In this document: piece after piece, positions 20,437 through 32,141 of the stretch
Numbering within the stretch: position 1 is the first letter of the stretch
How the letters are laid out: each line of letters begins with the position of its first letter
Assembly (NCBI RefSeq): GCF_009730915.1
Contig: NC_052489.1
Location: 23,677,916-23,741,915, forward strand
Reading direction: 5' to 3'
DNA from: Dioscorea cayenensis subsp. rotundata
Taxonomy: Eukaryota; Streptophyta; Magnoliopsida; Dioscoreales; Dioscoreaceae
Length of the DNA stretch: 64,000 nucleotides
Position numbers and translations under genes: made by a program
The notes under the pieces: generated by a model
Told to the model about the DNA's origin: nothing
The model's database searches: none
What the model saw: the letters and a program-made list of their open reading frames with translations, nothing else

Positions 20437-22444
20437 ATGCTTAGGGTTTCAGGGAGAAGGCTCGCGTCCCTTTCATGTTGTCCAGCCTCTGCCGCTTCCT
20501 TCCTCTCCTCCCGTAACCCAATGGATGGCGTCTCCTCCCGTCATGATTCTAGATCGATCACCCCTCGATTCTCTATGGCTTCCGCCCTTCTTGGATCGAT
20601 CAGAGGTCAGGGCCCTTTCAGATTTTCGTCTGCGAATTTTCAATTTAGAATGATCATTCCGCAGTTATTTTTTATTTGGCAAAATATTTTGAATTTGTTG
20701 GGATGCTAATGATTGAGAAAAGGTTGCTTTTTCTAATCTCGTTTTTATTGTAGAAATTGATAAAAGGAGATAATTTGCCAAATTGTTTGAATCTGATTCA
20801 TTTTTGTTTGCATTTTATTTAGAAAATGGTCATTTTCATGCTTTTGCTGTTAATATATGAAAAAAAAAAAAAAGACAAAGGATGTGATTTATTTAAGGCC
20901 TCTGTTTGATGCATTGTGCTATTCTTACCTATGATAGCGAGCTTTGTTGAGCGTGATGCTGAAGAGAACACCATGCATGTGGGCTTGTTTTTCAATTTTA
21001 GTATATCTTTTCCATTTTATATGGTTGAGGTCCATTTTCAAACATAACAATTCATGATGCCTTAGCTTTCCTTTTGCCCATTGGTCTAATTATGATTGGA
21101 GTTCTCTCTTTGAATAAGTGGAATGATACTGAATGTATGTCACCATGTGCACTAAAAGTTGAAGACTTTTTCCTATGGTTATTATCTATGTGTTGCTGAG
21201 GATTTGTCATCATTGTTTAACTTTCATATGCTTATGGTTTTGTCACACTATTCTCCTCTTAAAGCTTTCTACTCATTTAATAGCTTCCAAGAACATTTTT
21301 TTGGAGCAGTATTTGTCATCTGTTGAAGTTAGGTTCTTTTTGCAACTCCAAAGAGTATAAATATAAGGTTTTTGGGATTTTCAGTGAGCAGCTAATTTGA
21401 TGGTAGATTGCCAAGGTTATTGTCATGGTTATGCTTCTAATGAGTTGTGAAAATTTTTAATGAGCTAGTTTGTTTGATTGGACACTTAATTCTGCATATT
21501 TGGTACACTTGCAATACAAACTTTATATGATATCATCTTCTTTGTTGTCCTGCTCTTTAAAATTGACAATAGGAGAATATGAATCTTTTTGGTTTGATTA
21601 ATCAAATTTTCAAACAAACTCTTAACATTTAAATCATAGGTTTACTTGGACTTTCTATGGGTATATATCAGATCAATCTGTGTAACAGTCTCAGCAGAGT
21701 GTGTGCTGTGGGAATTGTCATGATAAATGCTTATTGGAATTGCATAGTGATTTTGTTATATGATGGTGTTTGTATCTTAAACACTTGTTTGTTCATGTAG
21801 GTTTTGCTTCTGAATCACTTGCCCCAGGGCATCAAGAATTGGGTTTAGCTGACCTGCCAGCTACAGTAGAAGCCATGAAGAATCCGAGCACGAAGATTGT
21901 TTATGATGAATACAACCATGAACGGTATCCTCCAGGTGATCCAAGCAAACGAGCTTTCGCATACTTTGTTTTGACAGGCGGGAGATTTGTTTACGCATCT
22001 CTTCTTCGCCTTCTGATCCTCAAGTTTGTGCTAAGCATGTCCGCCAGCAAGGATGTGCTCGCCCTTGCTTCCCTGGAGGTTGATCTCTCCAGTATTGAAC
22101 CTGGGACCACAGTTACTGTCAAGTGGCGTGGGAAGCCTGTATTCATAAGACGCAGGACTGAAGATGATGTCAAACTAGCAAATAATGTAGATGTGGCGTC
22201 TCTTCGCGATCCTCAGGAAGATTCGGTTAGGGTCAAGAATCCAGAGTGGCTCATAGTCATTGGTGTTTGCACGCATCTGGGTTGCATTCCTTTACCAAAC
22301 GCTGGAGATTTCGGTGGCTGGTTCTGCCCATGCCATGGTTCTCATTACGATGTTTCTGGTAGGATTCGCAAAGGTCCAGCTCCCTTCAACCTCGAGGTCC
22401 CCACTTACACATTTCTGGAGGAGAACAAACTGCAAATTGGCTGA
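20437..22444 (+). CDS. UCR1: cytochrome bc1 complex Rieske iron-sulfur protein, mitochondrial
   Basis: Rieske subunit of respiratory complex III; its 2Fe-2S cluster passes electrons from ubiquinol to cytochrome c1 on the outer face of the inner mitochondrial membrane. Two exons, 20437-20605 and 21801-22444, give 270 residues, the usual plant length. The N-terminus ([15 protein letters not shown]) is Arg/Ser-rich with no acids, a mitochondrial presequence. Then comes the tether and membrane helix ([21 protein letters not shown]), the [12 protein letters not shown] strand, and the cluster boxes CTHLGC and CPCHGSHYD with all four ligands (Cys, His, Cys, His) and the disulfide cysteines, ending in [12 protein letters not shown]. 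The intron (1,195 bp) separates the presequence exon from the mature protein. It converges on the SEC14-like gene; stops are only 247 bases apart. Confidence 0.97.
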
Positions 22445-22691
22445 AAAATCCTCTGGCTTCAAATGGGTCTTGCGCAAGGCAAAATTTTGATTTTTCCATG
22501 GTTTTTCTAGTTGATTTCCTGCCTGAAATTTCAGGTTCTGGACTTTGAATAATTCAATTCTTTTTTGTTCAGTGATGTAAACGTTGTCATATGAAAAAAG
22601 GTGAAGCCTTTTAAATTGTTATTATTGAACTAATACAAGGATTTCGCTGAAAATAAATAATTTTCATATATGTAAATATTGTTTTTAACAG

Positions 22692-24394
22692 CTATTCAGC
22701 AGTTAAAGATTCTTCAATTGGAACCAAAGGAGCTTTTCCACCATAAATCTCCGGAAGCTGGTCCTCATCAATGTCTTCCAGCAGAGTTTCCTTCAAGTTT
22801 TTATCCTCGACGAAGATGATCTGTGCAGTAAAAATTCATCACAAAATTTTCTATACAGCTTCAACGTAAATTAGCTGAACAAGACTTCACCTTTTCCCTA
22901 GTTCTTTTGTCGATGAATGGGTATATAATCTTATATGCCTTCATGAAAAGATACGGCACATGAACCAGGTACACCTTGCCAAGCCTTTCAGGGTAGTTAT
23001 TCTGTAATTAATATAGCAAGAAAGACAGGCACCACCTTCACGATTTATATATACATATATATGCTTCTAGATTGACGTCCTCACAATACTTTAATCCACA
23101 TAAGTATGGATAGATCTCAAATGCTTTCAAATCTTTAGCATTTATATTTGAAGATTACAGGAATACACATGGCTTTAATATAAACAATTGCTTTGTATTA
23201 GCCTTGAAAGTCTTCTTTCTCACATTCTCTCAGTTTCAAACATCAATGAAACAGTTTAAAGTATCATACAAGTGATACAACTCATGCACAATCTTGAGCT
23301 ATTATATTTCATTTATTTCGTCTTTTTGACTCCATTATTTACTATGTTTTTTATTGTTGATAATTCTTCGCATTTCCTCTATATATTCTTAATATAAACA
23401 AACCTTAATAAGGAATAAAAAAAGGAAGACTTGAAATCAATTGAAATCTACTGACCTGCAAGATATCCAAAGCAGCAAGATAAGCTCTAATATCACAGTT
23501 TGAATAACCCCATCCTTGAAGGTCTCCAATGACAGTGAACTTCTCTTGTCCTCTTGGCATCCTTCATTTGAGATAATGATTCACAGTCAATTGAAGCCAT
23601 ATATTCAATGAAGAAGAATGCATGGCTTATTAAACAATTTTCACAATACCTGTCACATAATTTCCCAAGAATATACACAACAAAACCTGAAAAAAAAAAT
23701 TCAAATGAGTAATTCACATGGCTACCATTTCATCACATTCAGAAAAAAAATGAAGTTTGATTTCTTGATCAAACTCACGCTTGAATTCCTCGAGGTCTCG
23801 TTTCGAGGAGTAGTGTTTTACTGCAAGCGCAACGCCTATAGGCCGACCTTTTTTATCGAGTCCTTGCATGAACATCTTCTTGTGACTAATTTCATTCTGC
23901 ACCTCTGATTCAGAAATGAAACCTTTAGGAATGTTCTCCTTCTTCCATTTGAGGTACTTGAGAAACAGGTTTGATGCTTTGTCCAAATCAAGTTCTCTTG
24001 CTCTCAGAAATCTTCTCAGCATATAATCATCCTCTTCCTGCTCAATACATAACCAGAAAAAAAATATGTCATATATTTCTAAATCTCAAGAACTGAACAT
24101 ATAATTGTCTACATATTGAACCAATCAATTAAGAACATACCACAAACTCATTGTCAAAAGATGAGACTTTTCTACTTCTTCATTTTGGTTGCAGATAAGA
24201 AATTAACTCAAAACAAGAAAAAAAAAAAATTATATTCATTAGAAAGAGAGAAAGAAAGAGAGGACCTTGGCTGCTGAGTCTTGTTTCTCAACAAAGGCCC
24301 TCATCAAGGCCACCTTCTTCCACTCATCAGTGTCTTCTTCTTCATCCAATACACTCACTTCTCTTGATGCATCATCATTAGCTCCTGAATCCAT
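22692..24394 (-). CDS. SEC14-like CRAL-TRIO lipid-transfer protein
   Basis: Small soluble protein of the SEC14 family, which binds and moves phosphatidylinositol and other lipids between membranes. Six exons on the minus strand: 24394-24266, 24037-23779, 23686-23650, 23561-23456, 23001-22891, 22820-22692, giving 256 residues. Residues 1-43 are acidic (LDEEEDTDEWKKVALM). CRAL-TRIO N-terminal helices follow (DDYMLRRFLRARELDLDKA, FLKYLKWKKENIPKG), then the lipid-binding domain: KKGRPIGVALAVKHY, FVVYILGKLCDRM, FTVIGDLQGWGYSNCDIRAY, YPERLGKVYLVHVPYLFMKA, and the tail EDQLPEIYGGKAPLVPIEE. The size and the lack of a GOLD or nodulin domain match the short plant class (Arabidopsis At1g01630/At1g75170, from memory). 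Exon 3 is only 37 bases, so joints there are the least sure. Confidence 0.92.
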
Positions 24395-24476
24395 TACCAC
24401 CAACTACCTACTCAGTGATGATGAACAAAAAGCCCACCAAGCTCTCTTCTCTTTATAGTTATTATACTCACAGGAA

Positions 24477-24498
24477 CACACACACACACACACACACA
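24477..24498. repeat. (CA)11 microsatellite
   Basis: Pure CA dinucleotide run upstream of the SEC14-like gene, 83 bases from its start codon, probably within the 5' leader or promoter. Just outside it at 24601-24610 is a GA-run. Confidence 0.85.
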
Positions 24499-24610
24499 AA
24501 GAGATGTGGCAGTTGGAGCACACTTTTAATGCAGTCAGAGAAGAAGCCTATCTCTCTCTGCTTAATGTCTTCATCATTAACGACTCTCAATCTTGAAAAG
24601 AGAGAGAGAG

Positions 24611-25289
24611 AAATCTAGAGAGTTTTAAGATTTAACTACATGGACCTTTTTGATTTCTTGATTTGGTCTAGTTGTTATTAGGAAAAGATAATTGTGATTA
24701 TAATAGTCATATCTCACCTACACAAACTAATTCCAATTTTTTGTTTTCTTTGGAAGTATTGAGATATATATTCTGTCAAAAGGATTGAAACTTATAATTT
24801 TTGTGGAGGGAGACCTCTGGACAAGTTGAAGTTGAAGTTCTAGGCCACCAACCGTGACTGGCTCTCTGCTAAAATTAATTTTTTATCATAAATGAGAATG
24901 GGAGTTGGAGTCTATTATTGTATGTATTTGTGTCATTGTTTGGGTTTTTTTTTTAATGAATAATAATGTCATATATTGTAGTTGCGCTCCACATATATGC
25001 ACATCCTTATTTCAGCTTCGGCGCTTGTCACTTATTTATTAAAAAAAATATTTAATGAATACATTTAATTAATTTGGAATAGATGGGTGTAGAAATGTTA
25101 GATTCACATCATTTTCGGAGGCCAATAAAAATAAATACTTTGTGAGTCTTATTGTTGTTGGTCCATAAATACTATTATATATATATTAAATTTTTTTTAA
25201 TAAAATAAATAAACTATTCACTGTAATTATTGTATTAAAGAGTCGATCCCCAAACCTCTTATTAAACAAGAGATGATATATTTTTTTTT
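24611..25289. other. gene-free AT-rich stretch
   Basis: Upstream flank of the SEC14-like gene. Nothing coding or clearly repeated was recognised, apart from homopolymer A/T tracts. Confidence 0.5.
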
Positions 25290-25785
25290 TACTGTGAAGG
25301 TGGTTATACTATAAATTCTGATTCAAATAATTTAAAAAAAAATTGTATATATTTTTCTATCTCTACTTTGAATAATTATGAATTAATTAATTTTGCACAT
25401 TTTTTTTACAAAAGAAATTATTTGAAGTCTTCGCCCTCAAAAGCATGGAATTTCCCAAGCCTCGGCTTTGTTTGGTTCAAAGGGGGAGGGGGGAGGGGAG
25501 GAGTGAAGAGGAGTAAGGAGGAGAGGAGAATGGAGGGTTTGAAAAAATTTTATATTTAGTTCATTGGAGGAGTGTTGAGGGGTAATCTATCTTTTTTGTT
25601 TCCTCAGAAGGAGGAGTTAGGAGGAGTGAGGAGAGGTGTGGTGTGTATTTTACTAATTTGACTTTTTATATAAAATTGATCATAATTTTTTTTATACATA
25701 TCTAGGATTATTTTGTACAACTTTTATATTATTAATTTTAACATTAGTAATAATATTTTTTGTATAATATTAATACTATTATATA

Positions 25786-25816
<31 letters not shown>

Positions 25817-26360
25817 AATTGACACATTAAAAAAATATAAGAGAAAACAAAAATAATATGAGATATGAGATTAGGTTTTAAAAATATATTATGGTAATTT
25901 CTCAAATTGATAAAGGGTATTTTGGTCTTTTCATATGCATTTAAAGTTTAAAATATTTGTTGAATAATTCAACCCCTAAAAAAAACCCCGATTTGGAGGG
26001 GTGGGATGTGACGGGTTTGGAGGATTGAAGCACCCTCCAAACTCCTCCTCCTCCTTACTCCCTCAACCAAGCAATCATCACTCCTCCTCACCCATTGCTA
26101 CCCCTCCAAAATCCTCTAACTAAACAAGGGGTAAAAGAAGATACCAACTTTCAATTATGAAGGTGGTTATACAAGAAATTTTGATTTTAAATAATAAGGT
26201 GATTATACAAAAAAAAATTTGATTTAAATAATATTAAAATCTTTCGTATGTATTTTTTCCTTCTCTACTTTGAACAATTATGAATTAATTAATTTTGCTC
26301 ATCTTCTTTTTGCAAAGGAAATTATTGGAGTTCTTAGCTCGCAAAAGCACGGAATTAAAT
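25290..26360. repeat. direct duplication flanking a MITE
   Basis: About 25290-25460 and 26165-26360 are diverged direct copies: AAGGTGGTTATAC near 25298 and 26160, then CTCTACTTTGAA and AATTATGAATTAATTAATTT (25375 and 26278), GAAATTATT and GC..AAAAGCA.GGAATT. The second copy has a small internal duplication (GTGGTTATACAA and GGTGATTATACAAA). The TIR element at 25464-26131 sits between them. Confidence 0.65.
25464..26131. mobile_element. TIR element (MITE), about 670 bp
   Basis: Ends GGCTTTGTTTGGTTCAAA (left) and, inverted, CCCCTTGTTTAGTTAGAG (right), followed inward by GGA/GGAGG-rich arms. It is the compact relative of the split element at 2063-7784: both arms match that element in sequence and order. 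No open reading frame for a transposase. No clear target duplication, so the superfamily is undecided. Confidence 0.7.
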
Positions 26361-27013
26361 AAACGCAATGATATACTTTCTTTCTCACGAAAATATCAAC
26401 GTGTCATTGTTTTGGAAAAGTATTCTCTATTTTCATTTTTTAATAAATAATATCTATTAAAAATAAAATGTTATGAGAAAAATGGGATGTTTTACTTTAT
26501 ATAAATGTGACAAGTTATACCATATTAAAAAAAATAGGGATCAAACTATTTTTTATAATCGTCTTTAAAGCTAGGAGCCTTTTCAATATTAATTTGGGTC
26601 ATAAATGATACTTTCATGTAGCTGAATTGAAATAAATAAACCAAACGAAATTTGGATGTTTATGGAGTCTAGAGATTTTTGTACAAAAAAAAAATTGATT
26701 TTCTAAATCATACCTATTATTAATTCTCAAGTTTTGAATTAGGAAGAATTTGACCACTTTATTTTTTATAAGAGAGGGAACGATGTAAAAATTATTTGGT
26801 GATGATATGTGTATTTGTATATATATATATATATATATTGGAATTCATTAATTATAACAATGAGTTTTAATTTAAACTTCTATATTTGTTAGCATAAATT
26901 ATTATTTTTACATATATATATATATATTTGTAATTTTAAATTATAGATTATTATTTAGTGTTTTTTTATAATTGCGATAAGCACTCCCTAGTAAGGGTAT
27001 GCAAATAGTCTAG
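26361..27013. other. gene-free AT-rich stretch
   Basis: AT-rich with (TA)n tracts near 26818 and 26913. Nothing else recognised. Confidence 0.5.
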
Positions 27014-27021
27014 AATAAAAG

Positions 27022-27893
27022 TAGGCCTGTAAACGAGCCGAGCCGAGCTTTGCCTTGTTCAAATTTGGCTCGTTACTATTTAATCGAGCTTGAACTCGAG
27101 CCGAGCTTTCTTCGAGCTTCATTTTTTATGTTCAAGCTTGGCTCGTTACTATTTTAACTATGCTCGAGCTCTAATCGAGCTTCTTTCGAGCTTCATGCTC
27201 GAGCTCAACTTGTTAAGAAAATTCGAAGCTTAGACTTAGCTAGCTAACTTGATTAAGGCTTGATTATTTTTTTTTAATATTTTATTTTTTTATTTAGTAA
27301 ACTTATTTAATGAATCATTATCAAGTGTGACTCAACTCGATTTGAGTTTGATTATATTAATGATTGTTACAAATAAAATTGTAAATGATACTATAAAGCG
27401 AGCTTTTTAATTATACTAATAAACGAGTTCTTCACAAGATTTAATGAGCCGAGTTTGGTGGTGTTCAAGCTTGGCTCGTTTATCTTATGAGCTCATTTAA
27501 CTTAATGAACTAGTTGACCGAGCTTTTAATGAGCTTTAGCCTTTCGAATAATAGTTTATAGCCCTATATGTGTAACTCAAATTGACAACAATGACGTAGT
27601 CACATATACACCTTAATATACATATACATATACATATATATAATGTAATATATATATATATATATATATAAACGAGCTCACAATCGAGCTTATAAACGAG
27701 CTTGTTCATGAACTTGGTCACGAGCTGTGTTCGCGAGCCAAAACAAGCCGAGCTTTTGGCTGCTCGTTTATTAATCGAGCTTAAAAATGATGTTCAAGCT
27801 TGGCTCGTTTACAATATGAGCTAAACACGAACGAACCTTTATCGAGCTAAACACCGAGCTACTCATGAACGGCTCGGCTCAAATACACCTCTA
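27022..27893. mobile_element. non-autonomous hAT element, 872 bp
   Basis: Ends TAGGCCTGTAAACGAGCCG (left) and, inverted, TAGAGGTGTATTTGAGCCG (right). A perfect 8-bp target duplication AATAAAAG lies at 27014-27021 and 27894-27901. The body is rich in CGAGCT/AGCTCG phrases in both directions, and has a (TA)n tract at about 27648-27670. No transposase. Confidence 0.92.
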
Positions 27894-27901
27894 AATAAAA
27901 G

Positions 27902-28271
27902 CCATACATCTTCACTCGGTGGTAATCAAGTACATGTTACCACTACTGAGTCAAGAGAATTTCAACTTATGTGATGAATATTCAATGCCAATATCTTTTA
28001 CATTGGGCTTAATGAAGTTTGGCAAATTATCAATTAATTTTACTAAATAAAAAACCAACAAATAAGTGAAACGTCCCACTTCAAGTGATGGAGTCCCTAC
28101 CTCCATCATCAAATTAAATGCTTGGTTGAGAAATTTATTTATATAATAGTGAATTATTGACATGTGAAAATTAATAAAGAAATTTATCTTTTCTACCATC
28201 ATTTAATTTATCATTTATTGTAGATGGTTTGGTAGGTATTCCTTTTGTGGCTCCTGCTTGGCGGCAAACTT
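27902..28271. other. gene-free stretch
   Basis: Short AT-rich spacer between two mobile elements; nothing recognised. Confidence 0.5.
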
Positions 28272-29134
28272 GGGTAAAAATTTACTTGCATACCCCTGTA
28301 AAATCATAAATTTGCTTAAATACCACCATAAAAATGATATTTATTTGTATACCCCTACAAATCAATTATATTTGCTTCTATGCCCCTATGGTTAAGTTGA
28401 CTCTTAATGATGTTAAATCAATAGATGGAATAAAGGTAAATTACCAAAATGGGTTTGCTTATATACCCCTTGAAATTTTTTTTCTTCTTATTTTGTAGAC
28501 ATTACTCATTTCATTCAACAAATGACTATTATAAGTTTGTTAATATACCCATCAAAATTTATTATTGTATTTATAGACTTAAATTATTTAAATTATATAT
28601 AACCAATATAATTTTTTTATATACGCTTTAATTATTTTTAAAAATATTAAAAATTATGAATTTTTGAGTAAATTCATTATTTAAGGTTTTTACAAACATC
28701 TCTAAAACATTTTAGATTATCACATGCTCTTTACAAACACAACCTAAAAATAGGTAAAAATTACAACGTGTAACAATATATAACAAATAATTTCATAGTA
28801 TGGTTAAGGGTAATTGGGTAATTTTGGATAATGTTAAGGGTAGTTAGATGATGTTAAGGGTAATTGGGTAATTTCATACTAAAAATAACAAATAATTTCA
28901 TACTAAAAATTATGACCTTGGATGATGTTAAGGGTAATTAGGTAATTTTGTTAAGTTGGGTTAAGTGGGAAGTATGATTAATTCCATAAACCCTAACGGT
29001 GTCTAACGGTAACTAACGGTAGGGATATATAAGTAAAAAAGTTAGTTTTATGAGGGTATGCAAGTACATAGTATTTTTATGGGGGTATTTAAGCAATTTT
29101 ATGGTTTTATAGGGGTATGCAAGCAATTTTTCCC
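28272..29134. mobile_element. MULE-type element with long inverted repeats, 863 bp
   Basis: Left arm GGGTAAAAATTTACTTGCAT, then ACCCCTGTAAAATCATAAAT; right arm inverted GGGAAAAATTGCTTGCATAC, then CCCCTATAAAACCATAAAAT. The match runs for over 90 bases (next phrase GCTTAAATACC and CCATAAAAATG). Long TIRs starting GGG-AAAATT are typical of Mutator-like elements. The interior has a short repeated phrase GTTAAGGGTAATTGGGTAAT (28805-28950). No 9-bp duplication is clear because the right flank is a poly-A run. Confidence 0.75.
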
Positions 29135-30560
29135 AAAAAAAAAACAACCCATATCAAACTTGGTAACAAAAATGGAAAATTGCAATATGCTTCAGGTTTT
29201 TTTTATATATATATTCCTTGTATAAGTTAGACTGAAATTCTTTGTGCAAAAAATGAAAATAAAAAAAAAAATAAATAAATAAAAATAAAAAATAAAAATA
29301 AAATAAGAAATTAGACTTGAAATTTAATATTTTACATATGTGATATAGATGTATAAATAGTCTTTCTAGATGGTGTTTAAATGATAAATTTATTATTTTT
29401 ATATATCTATATTCATATATGGTCATAATGTTATACATTTTTGGTGCAATTAATTAGTTTAGTTGTTTGAAAATTGTTTTAAAGAGTTTTTTAAATTAAT
29501 TAAAAATTTTAATTAGCTCATAGTAAATAAAATTAAATTAATTTTTGAATTAATAATGATTTTTTCTATACTAATATTATTTAAAATTTATTTTTTTAAA
29601 GTATTTATTCACATAATTGTTTGGTGATTTCACTTGCGGTGTACCACTGCAGTGATGATCAAGCATCTCTATATCTACAGACAAAAGTGGAAAAGAAGAA
29701 CATCTACAATAAAAATAAAAATGAAGTTAAAAAAAAATTGAGAAACTTGTGACTAGAGAAAATAAAACTTAAATTAAAAATAAATAATGAGAAAAAAATA
29801 AACAACTAAAAAAATAAAAAAAAATTATAACAAAAAAAAGAAATTTCAAAACTTCTTAAACAACCTCTATGACATTTGAATTTCCCAAATAATTTCTCCT
29901 CACTTTATTTTTTTCCGTCAATGCAACTCACTCCGTCAGTTTATTCTATCGTAGAACATGTACGTTCAATTTAATAATTATAGTTTTTGTTTAGCATTGC
30001 TTGTTTACGTATAAGCACATAAGTTTTCACTTAATATGTTACTTTTTCGATTAATATTTATTTATTTCTATTTAATATCTGATTTTCCGGTTTAATATTA
30101 TGTTTTTTCACTTAAAAGACTAAGGGTTGTTTTTGTCAACATCATCTATTTTATGTCAGAATTACTAAAAAATAAACTGTAAAAAAAATCATTTTAAAAA
30201 TACCCAAATTACATAAAAGAAGCTTCTAAGGGGTTTTTGATAATTACCAGTAAAAAAAAATCTAGAGAACTGAAACTAGAAACTTTACAATGTCCAATCT
30301 TCAGCCTTCGACACATCTCAAGAGCTTTTCTGTAGTTTTTGGTTTTGTTTTACAACTTAATAGTTAATACCAGTCTCTGACTTTACAATTGACTTCAATC
30401 GAGTCTTTTAGTGCTTCATGGGCTACACATTGTGCTATTGGACTTGCTAGCCTGTCATTGAACCCAGGCCTGCATGCTTCCCGGCCCAAAAGGTTGAACC
30501 ATCAAGAAGTTGCCTGGCAATAGCCCAGGCTCGTATCAAGCCTGCATCATGTTTCGGGTT
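29135..30560. other. gene-free AT-rich stretch
   Basis: A-rich and T-rich runs (29255-29305, 29700-29850) dominate. From about 30400 the base composition becomes more even, but no coding region was recognised. Confidence 0.45.
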
Positions 30561-31290
30561 TTGAGCAGTCAAAACGGACTGGCGGGCCTGCCTGCCCACG
30601 GCCCACTATTTGGCGGGCCGGCAAAATGCCGACCCGACCCAACCCGTTTTGGGTTGTGGGTTGGGCGGGTCGGCCCGCTAAAAAATCAAAAATAATTAAT
30701 TTATTTTTATTTTTTTATAAACGTTAGTAATATATAAAACATCGAAACATTCATTATAAATTCATAAAAAAACTAAATTAAAAAAATTAAAACATACAAT
30801 AATTAACAAAAATAAAAAAACATCCATTATAATATTCAAAAATCTAACAAAAATCAACAATAATTACAAAAATCTCTAAATAAAAAACATCTATTACAAA
30901 AATTACAATCAACAAAAATTTTTAAAAAAACACAACAACAAAAACCACAAGATAAAACATCTATTACAATTAATACATTTCATCCATTACAATCAACAAA
31001 AATTTAGCAAAATTAACAAACCATAAAATAAAAACATCAATTACAATCACAAAATTTAAATCCTTAACAATATGTCAATATCAATATATATATATATATA
31101 TAAATTATATACAATATATTATATATAAGTTAGAATCGGGCCGCCGGCTGACCCGCCCCAACCCGAGCCCGCACGGGTTGGCCCATTTAGGCCCGCCTCC
31201 AGGTGGGCATATAAAAAATCAACCCGACCCGCCCATTTTTATTGGCGTGGCGGGCTGGCCCGGCAGGCCAAGCCCGAATTGACAGCTCTA
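30561..31290. mobile_element. hAT-like non-autonomous element with GC-rich arms
   Basis: Right end inverted reads TAGAGCTGTCAATTCGGGC; left end TTGAGCAGTCAAAACGGAC. Both arms continue with GGCGGGCC and GGGTTGGGCGGGTC phrases, giving inverted arms of about 120-150 bases around a very AT-rich, A-rich core with a (TA)n tract near 31085. The design matches the element at 12419-13321. No certain target duplication (GGGTT is near both ends). Confidence 0.65.
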
Positions 31291-32040
31291 GGTTTTTCCC
31301 ATTGGGTTCGGTGTTGACCCGGCCTGTTCCAAAATTTGGTATAATAATAATTAAATATTATATATTTTTTTTTATAAACACTCTATGTAAGGTTAATAGT
31401 CAGAGTGTACGGAAGTGGAGTGATTCCATATCTTTTCAAAATAAGAATCGGGGCTGTTTGTTTGCAAGGAATGGAGTTGAGGAGGAATGAGATAGTAATG
31501 AGAATAAGGGGGAATGGATTAGGAATGGAAGAAAAACTGTGTTTGGTTGGAGGGTATGGGAGAGTAATTCATTGGGAATGAGAAAAGTAAATAGAAAAAA
31601 TATGTGCAAAATGTCTTTTATGCCCTTATAGAGTAAATATTAAATAAATAAATACATTGGCCAATAATATTATTTTATTTGTAATATGTTGTCATTATTG
31701 TCATAATTATTTTTATAATTAATTTTTATAATTAATTTTACAATCAATCTCCATTATTAATAGGGAAAATTACTGTTCACCCCTCGTAATTTTCAAAACT
31801 TCCGAAAAACCCCCTCCAACTTTTGCACACCCCGGACAACCCTCCGTTATATTTTACATTCCTTTTAACCCCCCGCCGGTAAGTTGAAGTGGGTCCACGA
31901 TATGAAATTCCTTTTTTGCCCTTGCAAAAGGTGGGAAAAATGGCGCCCAATCATAACTTTCTTTATCAATAGTTTTTCAATTTTTTTTTGCCTCCGCTTG
32001 CTTTTTTTCTCAAACAAAGTTTAGAAGGCTCATATCTTGT

Positions 32041-32102
32041 TCTTCTTGTTCTTGTTCTTGTTCTTCTTCTTCTTCTTCTTCTTCTTCTTCTTTTTCTTCT
32101 TC
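32041..32102 (+). repeat. (CTT)n microsatellite
   Basis: A CTT-repeat with some CTTGTT units just upstream of the MULE transposase start region, in its likely leader. Confidence 0.8.
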
Positions 32103-32141
32103 TCATTTGGTGTATTCAATTTTTAGCTCTTCCGATTAAAT

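Noticed and set aside
29154-29438. 94-codon minus-strand frame rich in Phe and Tyr
   Set aside because: Arises from A-rich low-complexity DNA; no motif.
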